Source: a virus
Reading direction: 5' to 3' (one strand)
IMG/VR virus record: IMGVR_UViG_3300044301_005691
Coordinates: 1 to 22,883 of that record
DNA length: 22,883 nucleotides
Shown here: positions 14,957-20,965 of the stretch, piece after piece
Layout: each line of letters opens with the position of its first letter
Position numbering within the stretch: the stretch's first letter is position 1
Position numbers and translations under genes: made by a program
The notes under the pieces: model-generated
What the model was told of the DNA's origin: nothing
The model's input: only the letters and a program-made list of their open reading frames with translations
Databases searched by the model: none

Positions 14957-15625
14957 GTGTTGGAAGTGAAAAGATACAAGGTCAAAGAACTGTTTCTCAC
15001 GGTTCAAGGTGAGGGTCATTGGTCCGGCACACCGGCCATCCTTCTTCGTCTATCGGGCTGCAATCTCTGGTCTGGGCTAGATGAGCAGCGGGAGCGGGAT
15101 TCAAAAAGAAACAACGCCATCTGTCCCCTATTTTGCGATACAGATTTCGTCGGCGGTGCCAAGCTAACAGCCGAGGACATTGTTGAGCGCATTGAAAGTG
15201 CCTTGGAAGGTTCACCTTTCCCGCCTCTGTGCTTTGTTACCGGTGGTGAACCGTTGCTTCAGGTCGACCAGGACCTTCACGACACTCTGTGTGAGCTGTT
15301 CGAGGTCGTGGCGTTTGAAACAAATGGAACCAGGGACCTGCCATTCGTGCCAACCTCACAGACCTGGATCACTGTCTCACCGAAGACGCCAGTGGATTCA
15401 ATGGGGTCTTCTTTCTTCAATTGCAGCGAATTGAAGGTTGTCTTCCCAGAGTACAACCCATTGCCATACGAAAAGAGGCTAAACGAAAAGGGTGCTAATC
15501 CCGCTCTCTGGGTTCAGCCATGCGATGGCACCTATGGCTCAACCGGAGCCGCCCTTCACTTTATATACGAAAACCCAAAATGGCGTCTGAGCGTTCAGAC
15601 GCACAAGATGATCGGAGTACGATGA
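14957..15625 (+). CDS. queE: 7-carboxy-7-deazaguanine synthase (QueE), radical SAM
   Basis: QueE converts 6-carboxytetrahydropterin to 7-carboxy-7-deazaguanine by a radical SAM ring contraction. The 222-residue protein shows the family start ELFLTVQGEG (11-20) and SGCNLWSG (33-40). Cluster cysteines are at 35, 56 and 60, CDTDFVGG at 60-67, and TGGEPLLQ at 95-102 for SAM binding. The cysteine spacing C-x20-C-x3-C differs from the CX3CX2C or CX14CX2C that I know for QueE. The start is GTG 14957 immediately after the queD stop; TTG 14960 and GTG 14966 are alternatives. It overlaps queC by ATGA, so coupled translation is expected. Confidence 0.9.
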   Translation: MLEVKRYKVKELFLTVQGEGHWSGTPAILLRLSGCNLWSGLDEQRERDSKRNNAICPLFCDTDFVGGAKLTAEDIVERIESALEGSPFPPLCFVTGGEPLLQVDQDLHDTLCELFEVVAFETNGTRDLPFVPTSQTWITVSPKTPVDSMGSSFFNCSELKVVFPEYNPLPYEKRLNEKGANPALWVQPCDGTYGSTGAALHFIYENPKWRLSVQTHKMIGVR

Positions 15626-16317
15626 TGGATGATAACGCTGCGGTGGTTCTCCTGAGCGGAGGGCAAGATTCGACAACCTGTCTCTTCTGGGCGAAGAAAA
15701 AGTTCAAGAAGGTCCACGCACTTTCAATCGCCTACGGACAACGGCACGCCGTTGAGATAGATGCTGCGGGTAATGTGGCGGCGATGGCTCAAGTAACGTA
15801 TGAGCACATTGACCTCAACAAGGTTCTGACAGGCACATCCCCTTTGATTTCTGACAATCCGGTCGGGCAATACGAAAACGCCGAGAGCCTACCGGGAGGA
15901 ATTGAGCCGACGTTCGTTCCCGCCCGTAACATCCTATTCCTCACCATTGCCGCAAACAGAGCGGCGTCAATTGGTGCGCTGAATCTTGTCACGGGCGTCT
16001 GTGAGGAAGATTTCGGTGGATACCCCGACTGTCGTCGCGAGTTCATTGACGCAATGGAGGAGGCTTTAAGCCTTGGCATCACCGGCAACTCGGGACATTT
16101 CAAGGTTCATACGCCCCTGATGAACCTGTCCAAAGCAGAGAGCGTCAAAATGGCGTTGAATCTGGATGGTTGTATGGAGGCGATGGCCTATTCTCACACA
16201 TGCTATAACGGACAGGTTCCTCCGTGCGGTAAGTGTCACGCATGTCTTTTGAGGGCACGAGGGTTTGAAAAGGTCGGTATTGAAGACCCGTTGCTAGTGA
16301 GGCTTGAGCATGTGTAA
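15622..16317 (+). CDS. queC: 7-cyano-7-deazaguanine synthase (QueC)
   Basis: QueC uses ATP and ammonia to turn 7-carboxy-7-deazaguanine into preQ0. From ATG 15622, with GGAG at 15614-15617, the protein has 231 residues. The PP-loop SGGQDS is at 12-17, YGQRHAVE follows, and FVPARN lies mid-protein. A four-cysteine zinc site (Cys194, 202, 205, 208 in HTCYNGQVPPCGKCHAC) lies near the C-terminus. The length is that of stand-alone QueC; no fused glutamine amidotransferase domain is present, so this protein should stop at preQ0. An upstream in-frame ATG at 15520 would extend into queE and is not used. Confidence 0.93.
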   Translation: MMDDNAAVVLLSGGQDSTTCLFWAKKKFKKVHALSIAYGQRHAVEIDAAGNVAAMAQVTYEHIDLNKVLTGTSPLISDNPVGQYENAESLPGGIEPTFVPARNILFLTIAANRAASIGALNLVTGVCEEDFGGYPDCRREFIDAMEEALSLGITGNSGHFKVHTPLMNLSKAESVKMALNLDGCMEAMAYSHTCYNGQVPPCGKCHACLLRARGFEKVGIEDPLLVRLEHV

Positions 16318-16870
16318 CAAGCACGAACAGGTTGAAGAGGCTGTTGGAATGCTCCTCAAGGCAATGGGGCGGGATCCGAAAACCGACATCGGTATAGAGG
16401 AAACGCCGGCAAGGGTTGCGAGGATGTTTACCGAGTTTGAGTCCAAGAAAGATTTCAAATTCAGCACATTCCCAGCCAATGGAACAGACCAGATGGTCGT
16501 GGTTAGCGGGATCCAGTTCTATTCATTTTGTGAGCATCACCTCCTACCCTTCCACGGCGTTGCCGCAATTGGTTATATTCCGAATCCCGAGGGGCAGATT
16601 TGTGGGTTGAGCAAGCTGGCCCGAGTCGTTGATATGTTTGCGCTCCAGCCGCAGACTCAGGAGTATCTCACAAATCAAGTCGCCGAGTTCCTCGAGGATA
16701 AGCTGGGCGCAAAGGGCGTTGGAGTGCTAATGAGGGCCGAGCATCTGTGCATGTCCATGCGCGGCGTTCGCAAGCCTGGGAGCTTCACAACGACCAGTTC
16801 ACTCAGGGGCGTTCTTATGGAAAAGCCCGAGGCAAGAGATGAGTTTCTCACCATAGCAAGGGGAATGTGA
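16310..16870 (+). CDS. folE: GTP cyclohydrolase I (FolE)
   Basis: FolE opens GTP to 7,8-dihydroneopterin triphosphate, the first step of both folate and 7-deazaguanine synthesis. From ATG 16310, overlapping the queC stop by 8 nt, the product has 186 residues. The core motif CEHH is at 74-77 with zinc ligands Cys74, His77 and Cys147. GLSKLARVVDMFA at 99-111 and EHLCMSMRGVRKPGS at 144-158 are the other family signatures. GAGG precedes the start. A phage copy next to queD, queE and queC raises precursor supply for base synthesis rather than serving folate. The gene ends with a TGATG overlap into the ParB-domain gene. Confidence 0.93.
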   Translation: MCNKHEQVEEAVGMLLKAMGRDPKTDIGIEETPARVARMFTEFESKKDFKFSTFPANGTDQMVVVSGIQFYSFCEHHLLPFHGVAAIGYIPNPEGQICGLSKLARVVDMFALQPQTQEYLTNQVAEFLEDKLGAKGVGVLMRAEHLCMSMRGVRKPGSFTTTSSLRGVLMEKPEARDEFLTIARGM

Positions 16871-17547
16871 TGTTAGCAGTTGAGGGTGATGTGGACCGAA
16901 TTTGGTCCGGTGCTGATGAGCTGGAAACAATGCTCGTTCCTGTTTCTGAGATTTCAATAGACAATGAGAACTCCAGACGTCACGACAAGCGCAGTATCAA
17001 CTCTATCGCCTCGTCATTACGGGAATTCGGTCAACAGAAGCCCATCGTTTTGAGCGGTGGAACGGTGATTGCTGGAAATGGAACAGTGACCGCCATAACC
17101 GAATCACTTGGCTGGACTCATGTTGCCGCAGTGAAGTTCAAGGCCCCGAACGGTGACCAGAAAATCAAGGCCAAGGGATACAAAATTGCCGACAACAGAA
17201 CGGCCGAGCTCTCAGAGTGGGACCTGCAACGTCTAGGTGAGGAGCTGGGTGAGTTGGTCGGTAAACTAGACCTCACTGACCTTGGATGGCTGGACTACGA
17301 GGTTGAGCCATTGCTGAGTGCCGAGTGGGAGCCGCCAGAGGTTGAGCCCCTTGATGATTTTGGGCGGGATGGTGAAGGGGATCCTTCGGACGAAACCTCG
17401 GAGGCTCATTCGCTGGCTTTGTCCGGTGTCGAATATGAGGTGCTTAAAACGGCATTTGACCGGATACGGCAAAACGACAAGAGAATCGTCACAATGGGCG
17501 ATGCAATTCTATACCTCTGTGAGTTCTACGCCGCTCAGGGAGGGTGA
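16870..17547 (+). CDS. ParB-like (Spo0J/Srx fold) domain protein
   Basis: From ATG 16870, overlapping the folE stop by one base and preceded by AAGGGGA, the product has 225 residues. Residues about 22-115 have the ParB N-terminal-domain pattern: NSRRHDKRSINSIASSLREF, GQQKPIVL, VIAGNGTVTAI, and YKIADNRTAELSEWD. The nucleotide-pocket motif is GNGT where chromosomal ParB has GERR. The second half is acidic and has no ParB helix-turn-helix I can see. Proteins of this type often accompany phage DNA methyltransferases and other base-modifying enzymes. Its place between folE and dpdA suggests it assists DNA-base exchange, for example in targeting; this is inference. A partition role is unlikely since no ParA is present. 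Confidence 0.78.
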   Translation: MLAVEGDVDRIWSGADELETMLVPVSEISIDNENSRRHDKRSINSIASSLREFGQQKPIVLSGGTVIAGNGTVTAITESLGWTHVAAVKFKAPNGDQKIKAKGYKIADNRTAELSEWDLQRLGEELGELVGKLDLTDLGWLDYEVEPLLSAEWEPPEVEPLDDFGRDGEGDPSDETSEAHSLALSGVEYEVLKTAFDRIRQNDKRIVTMGDAILYLCEFYAAQGG

Positions 17548-17551
17548 TTTT

Positions 17552-18427
17552 ATGGCTAAGAAGCGCGTAGATGCGCCAAATTTCGACGGAAGCGGTGCAA
17601 TAGGTACCACGGGGACCCCGACGGTAAGACTCGCGCATGTTGGCCCTCCTAAGGCGATTCAAAAGGCATTGAGTGATCCCGACAAGATGCCGGCGCTTCT
17701 CTGCTCGTATTACTATCTCAAGGTCTTCCTGAAAAACCGTCACCTCTATCAATTCAGGGACTGGGTGATGGATAGCGGTGCATTTTCCGCTCATAACAGC
17801 GGCAAGGTCATTGACCTGCAACAGTACATTGACACATGTCTACAGCTCATGGAAACCGACGAAAAATTGACCGAAATTTTCGCCCTGGATGTGATTGGGG
17901 ATCACGAGGCCACTCTGAAAAATACAGAGGAAATGCATAGGCAAGGGGTTCCAGCGATTCCCTGTTATCACGCAGGAGAGCCCGAAGAGTATCTAATGCA
18001 CATCGCCAAGGAGTACGACAAAATAGCACTCGGAGGCGTTGCAAGGGTGCGGGATACGAAGAGAAGAATCAAATGGGCAGAGCAATGCTTTGCTCGGGTT
18101 TGGCCGAAGAAAATACACGGGTTCGGGTTCGGGCTGAAGTCCGATGCTCTCGCCCTGCCGTGGCACAGCGTTGATGCGTCGTCATGGGAGCTGGGGCCAA
18201 CGGCATTCGGAACCTGGAGTGGGTACAGCAGCCAAGGCAAGGGCCAGTATCTACCGGTGCGAGGTAGCGAGCACAATCTAAAGATTGAGATCGACAGATA
18301 CCTGAAAATCGAGAGGCAGGCGCGAATCAAGTGGAAGAGCAGGATGCAGGACCTCGGCCCTGACAGTGGAGGTGTATCTTGCCGACTTGCGTGCATTTCA
18401 AAAAGAGTGACAAAGGCCCTCTCATAA
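17552..18427 (+). CDS. dpdA: DpdA-like DNA deazaguanine transglycosylase
   Basis: This enzyme family is related to tRNA-guanine transglycosylase and swaps guanine in DNA for a 7-deazaguanine. I chose ATG 17552, with GGAGGG about 8 nt upstream; the open frame upstream to 17318 overlaps the ParB gene and looks like shadow. The protein has 291 residues. Seen are DSGAFS (74-79), ALDVIGD (111-117), HAGEP (140-144), LGGVAR (160-165), HGFGFG (189-194) and SVDASSW (206-212), with Asp74 and Asp208 as candidate catalytic acids. The order and shape are those of the TGT-like barrel. The zinc-binding Cys-x-Cys-x2-Cys of tRNA enzymes is absent, favouring DpdA. Four preQ0 genes directly upstream give the expected substrate. 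Confidence 0.8.
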   Translation: MAKKRVDAPNFDGSGAIGTTGTPTVRLAHVGPPKAIQKALSDPDKMPALLCSYYYLKVFLKNRHLYQFRDWVMDSGAFSAHNSGKVIDLQQYIDTCLQLMETDEKLTEIFALDVIGDHEATLKNTEEMHRQGVPAIPCYHAGEPEEYLMHIAKEYDKIALGGVARVRDTKRRIKWAEQCFARVWPKKIHGFGFGLKSDALALPWHSVDASSWELGPTAFGTWSGYSSQGKGQYLPVRGSEHNLKIEIDRYLKIERQARIKWKSRMQDLGPDSGGVSCRLACISKRVTKALS

Positions 18428-19044
18428 TGGCCGCATTAAGCAGAGACAAGTATGAGCTTCTCTGGAGCCTTTATGAGCAGCGACAAGACGCTCGCCACGT
18501 TGCGAAGGAATCCGGCGTGGGCCAAAAGACGGTCGAAAAGTACATCGAGGAAGGGGACCCGTCTCGCGGTCTACTACCACTCAAAAGCAGGCTAGAAAAA
18601 CCCCAGCCCAGAAGATCCGGGACTGTTGATGCTGAGATTGAAAGAATACGTGCTGAGACGCTCAAGGCGTGCAGAATCACGAAGATGGTGGCGACGCGGC
18701 AATTGGCCAAAATTGCACAGGACCCAGATGGCGACTTAAAGGACCCGGTAAAAGCCCTCATAGAGGTTTCAAAGATAGAGCACCAGATAGACGGTGATTC
18801 GGTGGAGTCCACGGTAAGAAAAAACGCTTTCAAGGCCCTCTGTGATTTGTATGATTGCGCTGATTCTTTGTTAAGTGACGGCCTTGAATGGCAGGCCACG
18901 CAAGACACGCCAGAGACATTCACCTTCAGCCACGGCACGTTGAAATGTGTCGGCGTCAAAGACAGCCACATTGAGGAAATGCGCCAAAAAATGGAAGCCG
19001 CTGGATCTTTGTTGCAGCAATTGAAGTCCATTGAAACCGTGTGA
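18427..19044 (+). CDS. Helix-turn-helix protein, unknown function
   Basis: From ATG 18427, overlapping the dpdA stop as TAATG, the product has 205 residues. Residues about 7-40 contain a helix-turn-helix (ARHVAKESGVGQKTVEKYIEEG). A basic linker (about 42-62), a charged long helix with IERIRAETLKA, and a helical C-terminal half ending LLQQLKSIETV follow. This resembles phage DNA-binding proteins such as small terminase subunits or resolvase-like regulators, but I cannot assign a family. Its coupling to dpdA suggests it is co-expressed with the modification genes. A longer start at 18379 would overlap dpdA and has no better signal. Confidence 0.5.
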   Translation: MAALSRDKYELLWSLYEQRQDARHVAKESGVGQKTVEKYIEEGDPSRGLLPLKSRLEKPQPRRSGTVDAEIERIRAETLKACRITKMVATRQLAKIAQDPDGDLKDPVKALIEVSKIEHQIDGDSVESTVRKNAFKALCDLYDCADSLLSDGLEWQATQDTPETFTFSHGTLKCVGVKDSHIEEMRQKMEAAGSLLQQLKSIETV

Positions 19045-19075
19045 GCCAGTATAAGGCCAAGCCACGCCCTAGTTC

Positions 19076-19105
19076 TTGCTAAATATGGCCACTGCGTTGT
19101 ATTTT
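19076..19105 (+). promoter_or_regulatory. Weak candidate promoter
   Basis: TTGCTA (19076-19081), 18 nt and TATTTT (19100-19105) match sigma-70 elements at 4 of 6 positions each. The start would fall at about 19111, exactly on the next ATG, which lacks a visible ribosome site. This is only suggestive. Confidence 0.22.
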
Positions 19106-19110
19106 GACTC

Positions 19111-19437
19111 ATGAGCGAGCAAATCATTTCAAGCCTGCTGGATTTTGGTGCGCTCGGGATATTCGCTGGGTTCCTCATTTGGCAGCACATGGGCATGCAG
19201 AAGCGAATGGACAAGCTCATAGACGGCTTTCATGACGAGCTGAAGCGCATTGACGAGAGCTTCGATGCCAGGGCCGAGCTAATCCGAGAACGATACGAGT
19301 CGGTGATTACGTCCATTCGGCGTGAGAAAAGTGCGGAGCGTGACAAGATGCAGGACAGAATATCAGAGCTTCAGCGCGACCTTCTAAGCCGAGAGCGGCA
19401 GTCCCTTATGAACATAAAGCTAGACCGGGACCGTTGA
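19111..19437 (+). CDS. Membrane-anchored coiled-coil protein
   Basis: The 108-residue product has one hydrophobic segment at about residues 8-26 (LLDFGALGIFAGFLIW) followed by a long Arg/Glu/Lys-rich helix with heptads to the end. No ribosome site precedes the ATG; a weak promoter-like element would place the transcript start at the ATG. The topology resembles the 11753-12067 protein, but sequence similarity is not evident. It could be a host-envelope-targeting early protein or an accessory to lysis. No enzyme motif is present. The preceding 66-nt gap holds only the weak promoter candidate. Confidence 0.5.
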   Translation: MSEQIISSLLDFGALGIFAGFLIWQHMGMQKRMDKLIDGFHDELKRIDESFDARAELIRERYESVITSIRREKSAERDKMQDRISELQRDLLSRERQSLMNIKLDRDR

Positions 19438-19505
19438 ACATGGGGTTTCACGATTCGCGCATTCTTTGATATGCTTCTCGTTAGCAAAACCACAGGAGAA
19501 ACCAA

Positions 19506-19631
19506 ATGCCAAGCCAATTGCAAAGCAATGAGGACCACATCAAAGCACTCCAGAAACGGGTTTATGACCTGGAAAAGGAGCTTGCAGCCCTCAAGCCCAA
19601 GAAGAAAAAGACCGTTAAATCGGGCTCATAG
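19506..19631 (+). CDS. Small 41-residue coiled-coil protein
   Basis: ATG 19506 is preceded by AGGAG at 19494-19498 with 7-nt spacing, one of the better ribosome sites in the block. The product is MPSQLQSNEDHIKALQKR followed by VYDLEKELAALKPKKKK and a short end. It has a leucine-spaced amphipathic helix of about 20 residues and a Lys-rich tail, so a DNA-, RNA- or membrane-binding oligomer is plausible. The next gene's TTG start follows its stop codon immediately, suggesting translational coupling. Function unknown. Confidence 0.5.
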   Translation: MPSQLQSNEDHIKALQKRVYDLEKELAALKPKKKKTVKSGS

Positions 19632-19991
19632 TTGGGCAAGCTATCACGAAACAAGGGTGCTGGATTTGAACGGTTCGTCGTCAATTACTTCCGCGATGAG
19701 ACGCCAGTGCCGAACGATAAGATCAAAAGAGGGTTCCAGGCACGGGGCGGTGTCGAGTGCCCTGATGTGGATGTGTCTGGTGTGCTCTGGATAGAATGCA
19801 AACGACACAAAATGCCGAACATCCGAAAGGCATTACAGCAGGCCGTCGAGGACAGTCCTGCGGGTCGGTTCCCCGTTGCAATCACCAGGGCAGATCGGGA
19901 CAAGCTCGGTGCGCTGGTCACCTTGCAATTGGACGATTTTGCTGAAATCTTCAATGGCTTTTGGGAGAGTATAAGCGGTGAAACCCTGTAA
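19632..19991 (+). CDS. PD-(D/E)XK nuclease, Holliday-junction-resolvase-like
   Basis: The 119-residue protein starts at TTG 19632 directly after the previous stop and has no strong ribosome site of its own, so it is probably coupled to the 41-residue gene. SRNKGAGFERFVVNYFRDE at 5-23 supplies the Glu, CPDVDVSGVLWIECKRHKMP holds the D...E-x-K catalytic core, and NIRKALQQAVED and PVAITRAD follow. This is the layout of small phage and archaeal Hjc-type resolvase-like nucleases, which cut branched DNA during recombination or packaging. The active-site residues look intact. A VRR-NUC or other PD-(D/E)XK function is the main alternative. The gene ends just before the block terminator. Confidence 0.68.
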   Translation: MGKLSRNKGAGFERFVVNYFRDETPVPNDKIKRGFQARGGVECPDVDVSGVLWIECKRHKMPNIRKALQQAVEDSPAGRFPVAITRADRDKLGALVTLQLDDFAEIFNGFWESISGETL

Positions 19992-19992
19992 A

Positions 19993-20027
19993 GAGCGAGG
20001 CCACAAGATAGCCCCGTGGCCTCGCTC
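19993..20027. terminator. Bidirectional terminator hairpin
   Basis: GAGCGAGGCCAC (19993-20004) and GTGGCCTCGCTC (20016-20027) form a perfect 12-bp GC-rich stem with an 11-nt loop. It lies between two converging genes, beginning 2 nt after one stop codon and ending 9 nt from the other. No strong U-run flanks it, so it may act with a factor or as a barrier in both directions. Confidence 0.68.
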
Positions 20028-20035
20028 ATCTGTCA

Positions 20036-20431
20036 TCAATTTCGCGTCAATTCTGCGCCGCATCTACACGCAAGGGCCGACCATCCTCTCAGGGACATGT
20101 TGAACCACGTGTGACCACACAGAGGGCAGCGCACAGTAGCAATGCGGTTGAGGGTTCGCACGTCTTCAATAGTACCCGTTGAAGAGATATTGCTTATCTT
20201 CGCCTTGACCACTGGTCTTGCATCGCCAGGGGGGTTGCATTCGGCCATTGTAACAGCCTCCTCGAGCGCGTGAACCATTGACCGGTCAATGCTGTCAATT
20301 GACGGCAATTCGCCAGGGGTAAGACGCCATTGAATTCCATCTTCAATCAACCGTTTAGCCGCATCCAGGGCGTCTTCAAGTCGTTTCACATACTGGGGAT
20401 AGCCGTCCATTGATAGTTTCCTCTTAATCAT
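20036..20431 (-). CDS. Zinc-ribbon protein, unknown function
   Basis: ATG 20431 on the minus strand is preceded by AGGAGGT, fixing the start; it overlaps the upstream gene stop by 8 nt. The 131-residue product has a helical N-terminal half (VKRLEDALDAAKRLIEDG) and a C-terminal zinc ribbon with RCPLCGHTW at 101-109 and ACRCGAEL at 121-128 (Cys102, 105, 122, 124). It is the last gene of the leftward operon. Such ribbons bind DNA, RNA polymerase or proteins; there is no more specific signature. The preceding gene is also a zinc-ribbon protein, so they may be related in function. Confidence 0.58.
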   Translation of the reverse strand: MIKRKLSMDGYPQYVKRLEDALDAAKRLIEDGIQWRLTPGELPSIDSIDRSMVHALEEAVTMAECNPPGDARPVVKAKISNISSTGTIEDVRTLNRIATVRCPLCGHTWFNMSLRGWSALACRCGAELTRN

Positions 20432-20951
20432 TTGGCACCTCCTGGAGGGAGAGCGCGATTCTCTTTTCGTTGTACTCACGGTGACGATCCGAGTCCGGTC
20501 CACACGCCGGACAGTCTTCTTCCTCGAACTCAATCCCAACGGGCTCAGGCGCCGGAATGTTCATGTTTTCGCGGACAACCTGGGAGAGCTGGGCCGTGTG
20601 ACGTATTGACCCAGATGTTCCACAGTCGACGCACCTCCAGAAAATGCCTCCTGAGCGCACAGTTTCATTATGAAGTTTCACCTCGCGGTCGCACGGGTCA
20701 CAGAGACCAGACGGGATCTTTATACCCTCGGGAACCCTGCCAAGCGGTTTCAAATTGCGCCAAACGTCGCCGCAGTCAGGGCAATTCCACTCCCTGTGTC
20801 TACCGATGGTCTTGTGACCACATAAGCACTGGTACATCATGTCATTTGAACCGAGGAGAATGACCTCCCCATTGTCTTCACCACACCGAACGCACTGGCC
20901 AAGCCTCGCGTTCAAACCCTTTTCACTGTCTAGATTGATGTTTGCAGGCAT
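20424..20951 (-). CDS. Multi-zinc-ribbon protein
   Basis: The likely start is ATG 20951, with AAGGA upstream, giving 175 residues. Twelve cysteines form six pairs: 20/23, 42/44, 57/60, 84/87, 107/110 and 147/150. That is enough for three zinc ribbons in a row, with little other sequence between them (GQCVRCG, YQCLCG, WNCPDCG, LCDPCD, WRCVDCG, DCPACG). The C-terminus is acidic then basic. It is in the leftward early-type operon between a lytic transglycosylase and a second zinc-ribbon gene. Binding to nucleic acid or to host transcription factors is plausible but inferred. No family name was recognised. Confidence 0.58.
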   Translation of the reverse strand: MPANINLDSEKGLNARLGQCVRCGEDNGEVILLGSNDMMYQCLCGHKTIGRHREWNCPDCGDVWRNLKPLGRVPEGIKIPSGLCDPCDREVKLHNETVRSGGIFWRCVDCGTSGSIRHTAQLSQVVRENMNIPAPEPVGIEFEEEDCPACGPDSDRHREYNEKRIALSLQEVPND

Positions 20952-20965
20952 CTCTATTTTCCTTT

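Noticed and set aside
16870-17547. ParB-domain gene as part of a plasmid-like partition system
   Set aside because: No ParA-type ATPase gene or cluster of parS-like repeats is present, and the surrounding genes are for base synthesis.
17318-17551. Upstream extension of the DpdA-like frame by 78 codons
   Set aside because: It lies inside the ParB-domain gene, and the ATG at 17552 has a strong ribosome site and begins the conserved protein.
18471-19220. 249-codon minus-strand open frame opposite the helix-turn-helix gene
   Set aside because: Ser- and Cys-rich antisense reading of two plus-strand genes, no start signal and no neighbours on that strand.
19448-19476. TTCACG-N17-TATGCT as a promoter for the 41-residue gene
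   Set aside because: Only 4 of 6 matches in each box and such matches occur by chance; not listed as a feature.
19471-19794. 107-codon open frame across the 41-residue ORF and the nuclease gene
   Set aside because: It is a shadow of two genes with good signals and reads as low-quality Ser/Arg/Cys-rich sequence without a ribosome site.
20432-20863. 143-codon plus-strand open frame in the zinc-ribbon region
   Set aside because: It is antisense to a coherent multi-cysteine protein, has no ribosome site and its translation has no recognisable structure.
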